Assembly: GCA_024509875.1 (NCBI GenBank)
Contig: JAMPIV010012433.1
Span: forward strand, 62,001 to 126,000
DNA: 64,000 nucleotides
Direction of reading: 5' to 3'
DNA from: Oreohelix idahoensis
Taxonomy: Eukaryota > Mollusca > Gastropoda > Stylommatophora > Oreohelicidae
A model generated the notes under the pieces. It was not told the DNA's origin. It made no database searches and worked only from the letters and a program-made list of their open reading frames with translations. Shown in pieces: positions 24,801-36,800 of this stretch. Position numbers and translations under genes: made by a program. Position 1 is the stretch's first letter, and each line of letters begins with the position of its first letter.

Positions 24801-27800
24801 TCAAGACTGGGACATAGGTGGAGCGGTATACAGCCATCTTCGTTTTCTTACCAACCTCTCTCTTGCTGAGGAATCCTCGATTTATGGCCTGAAAAAGTCT
24901 CCCAGCTGCAGCTTTTTGAGTGGCCAACTCTTCTTTGATGCCTCCCTTTCGGTCTATAATAGCTCCGAGATATTTAAAGTGGTCGACCTGCTCCAGGACC
25001 TGTTCTCCCAGCTTAATCTGATGTCTTCTTTCTTCTCGTGATATCACCATGGATTTTGTTTTAGAGCTGCTTATGACCATCCCTCTCTTCTCCAGCTCTT
25101 CCTTCCATACTTGCAGGTTGGATTGGAGATGTGCCTCTGATTTAGCAATCAGGGCAACATCATCAGCAAATGCCAGCTCTGAAATACATACCTGTCTCAT
25201 CTTCCAGTACCCCACTGAATACTTTCTTGTTCTCTCCTTACATGCCTTGATAACATCGTCCATGAGGAGTATGAAAAGAAAAGGTGACAGGATATCACCT
25301 TGTCTTACACCAGTGGTGGTCCTGAACTCTTCTGACTTATGGTTTGCTGTCCTCACTAATTTCTGCAAGACTTGTAGAAGCTCTGTATAGCATGAATCAA
25401 AGGTACTGGAATGTTCTTCCTTGCCAAACAGTCCCAAAGTTTGCTCCAGGGGACCCTGTCAAATGCCTTTTCCAGATCTATGAAACAAAGATGGATCTCA
25501 CTCTTATACTCAAGAGCCTTTTCACTCAGCTGTCTGATTGTGAAGATTAGGTCTTGAGTACTTCGGTTTGCTCAGAATCCACACTGGACTTCATCCAATT
25601 GTGGCTCAGCTAGGCATCGGAGTCTCTGCTCTAGGATTCTAGAGTAGATTTTACCGGGGACATTGAGCAGTGATATGCCTCTATGGTTTCCGCATTTTCG
25701 ATTGTCACCCTTTTTGAAAATTGGTGTTATGATGGCAATCTCCCAATCCTTTGGTATGGTCTTGTTGCACCACGCTGCCTGTAGGACCCTTAAGAGTAAT
25801 AGGTCGCCTGATGCTCCCATGTACTTAACCATTTCTCGTGTTATACCATCATGCCCTGCTGTTTTGCCCATCTTGATTTTCTCCAGTGCTGCCTTCAGTT
25901 CTTCCATCTTTATGTCATCTTCATCACCATTGGTTTCCTCTTCTGTGCTAGTGGTTATCATTTCTGATGCTTCACCATACTCACCATCCAGGAGTTCTGA
26001 GAAATATTCTTTCCATCTTTCCATTACTTCCTTCGGGGCAGTAAGCAATTTGCCTTGCTTGTCCTTTATAAATTTGAGAGGGCATTGTTTTTCCTTCCTC
26101 GTGTTCTTTAGGGTCTTATAGAACAATTTCTGGTTTTCTTGCGCATCTTTTTCTAGCTTTTATCCAAATTCTTCCCAGGACTTCTGTTTTGCTGCTAGCA
26201 CCTTGTTCTTTGCTTCTGTTCTGAGTATCACATATTCTCTATATTTCTCTATTTGTTCTGCTGTGTTTTTAGCTCCTAAGTATTGTTTCCATGCCATTTT
26301 CTTCTCTCTTATTTTCTCTTTGACTTCCTCTGTCCACCAAGGTGTCCTCTTTCTCTTGTTCCCAAGTCAGACTTCACCACATGCTTCTGCAGCAGCTGTC
26401 TTTATGATGTCCTTGAATTTAAGCCAGAGGGTTTCTAAGTCATCAGGTTGTTCTTCTGTGTTTCTCACCACTGTAGCAATAAGCCCCTGATATCTGGTCT
26501 TAATTTCTGGCTCTCTCAGCTTTTAGGTCTTAATGCTCCTTTCTCCCGTTTGTTTACTTGGTTTCTTGCATGATGTTGGGCAGTTCCTAGGCTGAGCAAC
26601 TCTTTCAGTTGTTCTTTTGATTGTAAGCAGGTAGTGGCCCCCTGCATCCTGGACATATTTGAACGAGCTCCTCCTAACAATGGCATAGTCGATCACTGAC
26701 TTCTCATTCTTTGTTGGTTCACATCTAGTGTATGCATGTATGCGCTTATGAGGGAACTTTGTGTTTGTAATGATCAGAATCTGCTCACTGCAGAATCCAA
26801 GGAGTCGCTTTCCATTGTCATTGAGAGTATCTTCTCCATATCTTCCGATAACTCCACCCCATCTAGCATGGTCATTTTCAACTCTGGCATTGAAATCTCC
26901 GAGCATGATAATTTCATCTAGGCAGTCATCCACTGTCCTTTGAAGCAGCTCGAAGAATTCCTCCTTGACCTCTGCTCTCTCATCCTCATTTGGCCTATAC
27001 ACTATGACCAGGTTGACTATGGTGCCAGGCTCTCCCAACCATCATAAACACTCATACAGCATCACTCAACTATTGCTAGGCTCTCCCAACCATCATAAAC
27101 ACTCATACAGCATCACTCAACTATTGCTAGGCTCTCCCAACCATCATAAACACTCATACAGCATCACTCAACTATTGCTAGGCTCTCCCAACCATCATAA
27201 ACACTCATACAGCACCACTCAACACCTACAGAACACATGCTGATTCTTCAACTTGGCACTGACTGCGAAAGAGCTGTGAGCTCAGCAGCTCTAGTTAAAC
27301 TACAACAGAAACAACTCCTGCACCATTTTTTATTTGTTAGCTTACCAGTGTTTGTGAGTTGCAAGTATGGCCTCTGGCTGAATATCTCTCTGAACAAGCA
27401 CTTTCTGCTTGTACAAAATGAAAAATAATGAAAAATTGGAATTAAGAACTAACATTTCTGGAAGAGAATATTGAGAATCCTGCAACTACTTTAACTCTTG
27501 CAGGCCGGAACTTTTTCATCAGTTTTGCCAGAATTATTTTTGTACCTTAAAGCAGTACCTTTATAAATTCTAAAGTTACTGAGTTATTACACAACAAAGA
27601 CACACATATTATACATCACAGTAAAGATAAATGAATGTAGAATTAGAATATGAAAGATTTTTAGTGATATTCTACATATAGTATTCAGTTATGAGTCATA
27701 ATATAGACCACTTTCAAGAAAAGACTCATTTTAGTGAATGAAAAATGTACTCACCAACCCATGCATAAACACTGAAATATTATCCAGAGAGCTCCAGCAT

Positions 27801-30800
27801 CTTTTAAAATATCACTAATCCATATATGAATATTATTTACAAGTGTCAGCTTCCTGTGATATTTTGTTAATGTTTTACAGACCATCCAGTGAACCATATA
27901 AACATTATAGACATTTGGAAAGAAAAAGGACATTAGAGGCCGCGTGAAGCTTTTAAATTAAATCATACATTGTATTGTTATTATACAACAAAGACACAAA
28001 TATTATACATCACAGTAAAGATAAATGAATGTAGAGTTAGAATATGAAGGACGTTTAGTGAAATTCCACATACAGTAATCAGTGATGAGTAATAATATAG
28101 ACCACTTTCAAGAAAAAAATAATTTTAGTCTATTAAAAATGTATTTACCAACCCATGCAATAGACTGAAATATTATCCAGAGTGCTCTAATGTCTTTAAA
28201 AATATCACTAATCCATATATGAATATTATTTACAAGTGTCAGCTTCCTGTGATATTTAGTTAATGTTTTACAGACCATCCAGCGAACCATATAAACATTA
28301 TAGACATTTGGAAAGAAAAAGGACATTAGAGGCCGCGTGAAGCTTTTAAATTAAATCATACATTGTATTGTTATTATACAACAAAGACACACATATTATA
28401 CATCACAGTAAAGATAAATGAATGTAGAGTTAGTATATGAAGGACTTTTAGTGATATTCTACATATAGTAATCAGTGATGAGTCATAATATAGACCACTT
28501 TCAAGAAAAGACTCATTTTAGTGAATGAAAAATGTACTCACCAACCCATGCATAAACACTGAAATATTATCCAGAGAGCTCCAGCATCTTTTAAAATATC
28601 ACTAATCCATATATGAATATTATTTACAAGTGTCAGCTTCCTGTGATATTTTGTTAATGTTTTACAGACCATCCAGCGAACCATATAAACATTATAGACA
28701 TTTGGAAAGAAAAAGGACATTAGAGGCCGCGTGAAGCTTTTAAATTAAATCATACATTGTATTGTTATTATACAACAAAGACACACATATTATACATCAC
28801 AGTAAAGATAAATAAATGTAGAGTTAGTATATGAAGGACGTTTAGTGATATTCTACATATAGTAATCAGTTATGAGTAATAATATAGACCACTTTCAAGA
28901 AAAAAATAATTTTAGTCTATCAAAAATGTATTTACCAACCCATGCAATAGACTGAAATATTATCCAGAGTGCTCTAGGGTCTTTTAAAATATCACTAATC
29001 CATACATGAATATTACTTACAAGTGTCAGCTTTCTGTGATATTTTGTTAATGTTTTACAGACCATCCAGCGAACCATAAAAACATTATAGACATTTGGAA
29101 AGAAATAGGACATTATAGGCCGCGTGAAGCTTTTAAATTAAATCATATATTGTATTGTTTTTATACAACAAAGACTTTTATACAACAAAGACACACATAT
29201 TATACATCACAGTAAAGATAAATGAATGTAGAATTAGAATATGAAGGATGTTAGTGATATTCTACATATTTTATAGACTACTTTTTAATAAAAACTCATT
29301 TTAGTGAATGAAAAATGTACTCACCAACCCATGCATAAAAACTGAAACATTATCCAGAGTGCTCCAGCATATTTTAGAATAACACTAATCCATATATGAA
29401 TATTATTTACAAGTGTCAGCTTCCTGTGATATTTTGTTAATGTTTTACAGACCATCCAGCAGACCGTACCATCATCATTAAAATAAAAAAGAAGATATTC
29501 AAGGCCGCGTGAACTTTTAAATTAAATCATATATTGTGTTGATATTACACAACAAAAGACACACAAATTATGTTTCACAGTAAAGATAAATATATTTAGA
29601 ATTATAATATTGGGGCTTTTAAGTGCTATTCTTCATATTATATACAATTATCAGTAATAATGTAAACAATTTTTTTTTTAAATTCATTTTAGTGAATGAA
29701 AAATGTACCCACTAACAGATGCATAAAGACTGAAATATTATCCAAAGTGCTCCATAGTTTTTTTTAAATAACACTAATCCATATATGAATATTAATTACA
29801 AGTTTCAGCTTTCTGTGATATTTTGTTAATGTTTTACAGACCATCCAGCAGACCGTACCATCATCATTAAAATAAAAAAAGAAGATATTCAAGGCCGCGT
29901 GAACTTTTAAATTAAATCATATATTGTGTTGATATTACACAACAAAAGACACACAAATTATGTTTCACAGTAAAGATAAATATATTTAGAATTATAATAT
30001 TGGGGCTTTTAAGTGCTATTCTTCATATTATATTCAATTATCAGTAATAATGTAAACAATTTTTTTTTTAAATTCATTTTAGTGAATGAAAAATGTACCC
30101 ACCAACAGATGCATAAAGACTGAAATATTATCCAAAGTGCTCCATGGTTTTTTTTAAATAACACTAATCCATATATGAATATTAATTACAAGTTTCAGCT
30201 TTCTGTGATGTTTTGTTAATGTTTAAGAGACTCTCCAGCGGACCGTACTATCATTATTAAAATTTGGAAACAAAAAGGTCATATTCAAAGTAAATCATAT
30301 ATTGTATTGTACTTACATTATTATGCATAAACAATATGTACACAATTTTATCTGAAAGGATATTTACATTTTAGTCAATGGTGGCTTGCGTATGCCATAT
30401 CTTGAAGCAGTGTTTTGGGTGGAGGTGAGGATAATCATCGCAACCCTCGCAAATAAAATTTGTTCTTTTTGGAGAATCTGGTTTGCTGCAGACTCTACAT
30501 CTTCTGTCTTTTTCTGTGTAAGCTATCATATGCTTAGCTCCTTCAAGCCTCTGAATTGGGTTGGCTGTCCTTGGTCTTCCCGGGGTTGCCTTGATACTCC
30601 TCTGTGGCTCGGGCATTAGATCTGCGGCCCACTGAGAAGCGAAAGCATCAATCAGAGATATTTTGAAACTGTTTTTAATGTCATTTTTCTACTGCCTGTG
30701 AGCCTATAGAGGATGATCTCTGGCTCTCATTGGTACAAGTAATTTCCATTATCCAGTAGAATATTTTTTTTCCACCACTTGTTGCTGCGTCGTTTGTGAA

Positions 30801-33800
30801 TGCCATAATACCCAAGCATTTGATCAGCACGGTCAATCCATTCATGCTCTGATTATAGTCATGGTCTGTTATTGGCTTGGTTTTGTCGTGGTAGTCATTC
30901 CTGTATTTGTTTTGGTGGATGGAAACAATGATTACTGGCTTTTTTGCTTTCTTATCCCTCCATCCAATACAAATCAAAGATGAATCTTTAGTTTGCCAGC
31001 ATTTCCGTTCCATGTGTGGTATGGAAAGTGCTTTTATTTCTTAATGGAAAGCCAATTCGGTTTGACTGGAGGGTGCCAGTATAGTATTGCTTTTGCTGAA
31101 GCAAATACTCAATGAGTGCCCTGGTGGTGTAGAACCTGTCTGCAAATATATGATAACCAGTTCCAATTTGCTGTAATAGAGTTCCAAAGACTTTTATTGC
31201 CATCCCACTATTGGTGTCTGTGCTTGGATCATATGAGGTATTCGCTCCATAATACGTAAGCAGGGATAAAACATACCCAATGGTACTGTCAACAAGACCA
31301 AAACTCTTTATATGATACTTACTAGGCTTAGTTGCATTAAATTGCTTGTATTTCCATCTCCCTTTAAATCCTACAATCATTTCATCAACCGAAACATTTT
31401 CAAAGGGCGTAAAGGCATTATTGAAATTTTCAATCAAAGAGTTGATGAATGGCTCCACTTTACTTTTTCCCTCAGCATCACATACCTGTCAACCTCCTGA
31501 GACAAAAATCTGTACGCCGGACCCAAAAAATCCTTACAAACACCCAAAAATCCTTACGCAAAAAATATATTAATAAATTATATGCAATACAGTGTTAAAA
31601 TGAGAAATTACATATACAAATCTATTAGCATTTGAATTATTGTGATATAAAACATGCTAATCGTCTCAATCTGTTCTTTACGTATAAAAAACTTAGTGAT
31701 CATGATGTACACTATTCTTTCGATGTACAGTGTGTTGTATTATAATCAACACATGCACTTTTAGCACTTTGCAGAATTGCATTTGTGGGCTTAAAGTCTG
31801 CACAGCATGTATCAATGTTAATCTTACACTGTAAAATAGAAGTAAGTGTGTCCGCATTCATAAACCTCCTGCCAATAAAACTGAAGAAGAGCCCTTATAA
31901 CCCTCTTCCTGCTTTGGCTGAGCGAAAAAGGTCTTAATAGATGCTCCCTTCTGCATTGCAAACATTTGTTCAGCAATTTCGATTTAAAATGTACTTTGAG
32001 ATCATATAATCCTGAAGCTACTACTTTTATCTTTGCTGCATAATCTACAAAAAATGGGTTAATCCTAACTTGGATACATCTACAATGCCAGGGAAGAGTT
32101 TAACCCATTCGACTGGTGAAACTTACCACCTGAGCTTAATGTTTCTTTGAATTAGGCTCAGCCATCATTCAGTGGATAAATATTTCAACTAATAATATTT
32201 GTTGACGAAGAGTTAATGAATATAGAAAAAATACAACGTACTCAAAGCAAATGCTAATGCCAAAAAAAAATAATAATAAACAAAATTATGAACAGAATAT
32301 CAAATCTAGGAAGAAAAAACGTACCACCAAAAATTTACAAAATTATTATTTACGAGTTGGTAGCCTAGACCTGTGATAACACATTGCACTTTATTAAAAA
32401 ATAAAGCACGAATCTTGAGAGCTGGAATAAATTATGCAAACAAATATGTAAGGCCTCGGAAATTTATCGGAAATACATTGAGGGGCAAGATGTAGGCCTA
32501 ACTGGAAAGATTAAGGCAGCGATTAAATTGCAACAAAGCAAAACAACAGCAATATTTAATAAGTTATAAGTACTTAGCTTTTTTAAACAAAATGGCGTCG
32601 AAGTGTGGTGGCAAGCAAGCGTCGTCGTTAATAACAGGTAACTTTAAAAATACATCATGTCACGCTGAAAACCGAAAGCGTTTGTGGCCGAATTCAAGGT
32701 GTTTGCTGAATTCTTGGGTATAAAAGGATTTGAGTGATTGCTGGGAGAGACCCCAGTTTAAAAACGAACGCCGAGATTTCCGGAATTAAAAATAAAAAAA
32801 ATTGGTTTAAAAAAATCCTGGGCTAGAAAATATTTTCTGATTTAAAATTTAAAAAAGACTTGGGTTGGAAAATATTTTTAGAATTAAAAAAAAAAAATTT
32901 TTTTTTTTTTTTGTTGGGAGGGGGAGAAAAATCCGTACAACGAGTCTGTACGGCCGTACACTGCTAAAAGTATCAAAAATCCATACATTGTACGAAAAAT
33001 TCGTACAAGTTGACAGGTATGGCATCAGGCTGTCCCACATGCAACATTGTTTGATCATCATCATGTGACGTATTCTTTCCAGAACGTTGTCTCCATTACA
33101 GCTGCTCTGAACGCATCACGATTCTGGGCAAGTCGACCTGCATCAGCCAAAGACAAGTTCAGACTCTCTGTGATGTCCTGGGTCCACCGTCGTCTAGGTC
33201 GACCCCTTCCCCTTTTTCCAGGGACCATGCCTTCCATCACTGTTTTTTCCAGACTATTATGTCTTTTTATATGACCGAAAAATTTCAGCTTCCTTATTGC
33301 GATGGTATTTAGGAGCCAATGTTCCTGTACGTTTAGTGAGTGCAGTACTTCTCTGTTGGTCTTTTTTTCTGTCCAGGGTATTCTCAACATCCTTCTGTAG
33401 CATTTCATTTCGAATGATGTAATCTTTTTTGCAACTGTTTTATTGAGTGTCCAAGTCTCGCAGCCGTATGTTGCTACTGGGAATATACATGCTCTGATCA
33501 GTTGTAACTTTGTTTCTTTGCTTGTGCCTTGCCATAGGTTTTCATTGTTTGATAGATAGACAAAAATCTATCTCTTTCAAAGTTTTTGTGATAAAATGGA
33601 GCATAAAGGCAATCAGTTTCTGATGAATAATAGTCTCTAATAGAAGGTCTGGGATCAATGCCCATAGCATTTATTGTAGCCATAAATTTTAACAACTCAT
33701 AGTTTGATAGTGCTGTCCAGCTGCAAAATCTAGATCTTTTTAGGGATGGATTATTTTTAAGAACTTTAAGTTTTGCATACTCATTTACAGAATGTACTAT

Positions 33801-36800
33801 TGAATTTGCAATGTCATCAGTAAACAATGTCCTATAGCAGTCAAAAGGAGTTGATGCCTCACTAAGACCTAAGTCATCGTGTACTCCTGGTTTGCAACCA
33901 TATTTGGGAAGAAATCTGAATGCGTTTTGGGTCTCTGTAATACTGATGTTTGGTACTGAAATCCATTCATTACTAATTGCCCCTTGTTGCTCCTTGGTAC
34001 TAATGCTTTTCCCCCTTTTTGTCGATGATTTGGTCAAAACTTTTTGTCGTTTTGTAGCACTAGGGCCTGGCTGTGACCACGCCCCCTCCTCATTAGAACT
34101 AGCTTCTTCGTTAAGTTCAAATTCGAAATCATCATTTTCAATTTCAAAATCATCATTCTCGTCAAAGATACACAGTTCCCTAGCTTTTTCTACAGATAAA
34201 AAAGACCTATGTTTTGATAAACATGATGTGGTTGGTTCGCTAGACATTGTCTGTATAAACAACAATAATCGCCGATCGAAAGCTGACAGATTTACCGTTT
34301 TTTCACAGTGAAATTAGCTAGAACAAGCGTGTTTCCAAATCACAACTCAAAGATAGCGCTCTTCTGAATAAAAAAATAGTAACTTCCGTTATGTTAAAAT
34401 ACCAAATTACTAAAATACGGAACACATTTCACGGAACACAAAAACGACGGTGGGACCGTCGTTTTGGCTTCTAGGGGATTTGCGGATGTACGTTGGTAGC
34501 ATCGTTTCGGCCTCTAAGAGTTAAAACAGAAACAAATATGAATAAGTCTGCAGAGTATGCATCTCTTTGTGAACGTTTTTCACTATATAATAAGCTTGCT
34601 TATTTGGGCCCGGCCTTACTCTGGCTTGACAAAGTAAACAACAAAATACAGTAAAATACAGAGACAAATATAAAAGTGAGATGCCTTTACTTTTCAAAAT
34701 TAAAAAGACTGTTTTAAAAATTGCATCTGCAGGAGATAAAATAAATGGGAAATGAATATAATAACACAAGGCAAGCCACATACAATAATGATTTTTTTTT
34801 TTAAAGTTATAGTATAAACTTGAAATCTTCAGAAACAGCTGGTGGTTCTGAAAAGGACATGGTTAGGAATTGGCATGCAAGTTTAATTTCTACTTGAAAT
34901 TTTTTAGTAATAGTAGATTTATAGGTTTACTAGTCTCATTAGCTGCAATCTTCTTAACAAAGATGATTGGTTATTGTAGAGCAGTAGGGTGTACAATGTT
35001 TTTTTTAGTTTGTAAATTATGGAAAGAATATACACAAGTTTTTACCAGCTTCAGCTCTTGATTAGATGTCGGGCGTTGAAAAACTGAAGAAAACATCAGA
35101 ATTGAATTAAAATATAATAAAATAATACCTGGTGCACCTACAAGGTCAGAAACTACCTGTTGCACCTATAAGGCCAGGAACTACAAGTGGCACCTATAAG
35201 GCCAAGAACTACAAGTGGCACCTATAAGGCCAGGAACTACAAGTGGCACCTACAAGGTCAGCAACTACTTGGAGCACCTAGAAGGTCAGGAACTACCTGG
35301 AGCACTAAGCAGGTCAGGAACTACCCAGAGCACCTACAAGGTCAGGAACTACCTGGAGCACCTACAAGGCCAGCAACTACTTGGGGCACCTACAAGGTCA
35401 GGAACTACCCAGAGCACCAACAAGGTCATGAACTACCTGGAGCTCTACAAGGTCATGAACTACCCAGATCACTACAAGGTCAGGAACTACCTAGCGCACT
35501 GACAAGATCAGGAACTACCTGGAGCACCTAGGTCAGGAACTATCTGGAGCACTACAAGGTCAGGAACTACCCAGAGCACTACAAAGTCAGGAACTACCCA
35601 GAGCACTACAAGGTCAGGAACTACCTGGAGCTCTACAAGATCAGGAACTACCAAGAGCACTTCAAGGTCAGGAACTACCTGGAGCTCTACAAGGTCAGGA
35701 ACTACCCAGCACACTAACAAGATCAGGAACTACTCAGAGCACTACAAGGTCAGGAACTACCTGAAGCTCTACAAGGTCAGGAACTACCCAGCGCACTGAC
35801 AAGATCAGGAACTACCTGGAGCACTACAAGGTCAGGAACTACCTGGAGCTCTACAAGGCCAGGAACTACCTGGAGCAACTACAAGGTCAGGAACTACCTG
35901 GAGCTCTACAAGGCCAGGAACTACCTGGAGCACCTACAAGGTCAGAAACTACCTGGAGCTCTACAAGGTCAAGAACTACCCAGAGCACCTACAAGGCCAG
36001 GAACTATCTGGAGCTCTACAAGGCCAGGAACTACCTGGAACACCTACAAGATCAAGAACTACCCAGAGCATCTACAAGGTCAGGAACTACCTGGTGCACC
36101 TTCAAGGTCAGGAACTACACAGAGCACCTACAAGGTCAAGAACTACCAAGAGCACCTACAAGGCTAGGCATTACCTGGAGCACATACAAGGTCATGAACT
36201 ACCCATAGCACATACAAGGTCAAGAACTACCCAGAGAACATACAAGGTCAGTAACTACCTGGAGCTCTACAAGGTCAGGAACTACCTAGGGCACCTTCAA
36301 GGCCAGGACCTACCTGGAGCACCTACAAGGCCAGGAACTACCTGCAGCACCTACAAGGCCAGGAACTACCTGGAGCTCTACAAGGTCAAGAACTACCCAG
36401 AGCACCTACAAGGCCAGAAACTATCTGGAGCTCTACAAGGCCAGGAACTACCTGGAACACCTACAAGATCAAGAACTACCCAGAGCATCTACAAGGTCAG
36501 GAACTACCTGGTGCACCTTCAAGGTCAGGAACTACCCAGAGCACCTACAAGGTCAAGAACTACCCAGAGCACCTACAAGGCTAGGAATTACCTGGAGCAC
36601 CTACAAGGTCATGAACTACCCATAGCACATACAAGGTCAAGAACTACCCAGAGCACCTACAAGGTCAGTAACTACCTGGAGCTCTACAAGGTCAGGAACT
36701 ACCTAGGGCACCTTCAAGGCCAGGACCTACCTGGAGCACCTACAAGGCCAGGAACTACCTGCAGCACCTACAAGGCCAGGAACTACCTGGAGCACCTACA

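Larger units (their letters stand above)
30371..34247 (-). pseudogene. piggyBac transposase gene, interrupted and frameshifted
   Basis: The start is [20 protein letters not shown] (ATG at 34247). The N-terminal DDE_Tnp_1_7-type region runs to FLSIYQTM at about 33556 and is broken by LINE-K (33056-33544). A short piece (33022-33044) reads [10 protein letters not shown] once the insertions are ignored, and element X follows (31481-33021). The core resumes at 31480: [19 protein letters not shown] (first Asp), [20 protein letters not shown] (second Asp). The third Asp block (VDRADQ-like, about 30830) lies in a shifted frame. The C-terminus has a zinc-binding pattern, [11 protein letters not shown] then [17 protein letters not shown], with stop at 30371. 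It is inactive. Confidence 0.9.
27495..34520 (-). mobile_element. piggyBac-type transposon, 7.0-kb composite with TTAA duplications
   Basis: Terminal repeats match: left end ctcttgcaggccggaac (27495) and right end, read inward, ctcttagaggccgaaac (34520). Both are flanked by TTAA (27491-27494 and 34521-34524), the family's target. Inside, from right to left: 5' region with a second inverted motif (aaaacgacggtgggaccgtc near 34440), transposase gene with two later insertions (LINE-K and element X), the C-terminal cysteine-rich domain, and then a 2.7-kb tandem array reaching almost to the left terminal repeat. The element lies in intron 4 of the PNKD-like gene, 87 bp from exon 5. Confidence 0.93.

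Noticed and set aside
27751..29113. Recurring 60-72 codon frames reading [14 protein letters not shown] in each 391-bp unit
   Set aside because: They repeat only because the satellite unit repeats, and they break in later units.
27738..30170. Idea that the 391-bp units hold decayed copies of the PNKD metal-motif exon (a gtgagt donor-like site and a trailing W)
   Set aside because: The true exon with THKHW was found at 27346-27404; the resemblance of the unit is weak and lacks the histidines.
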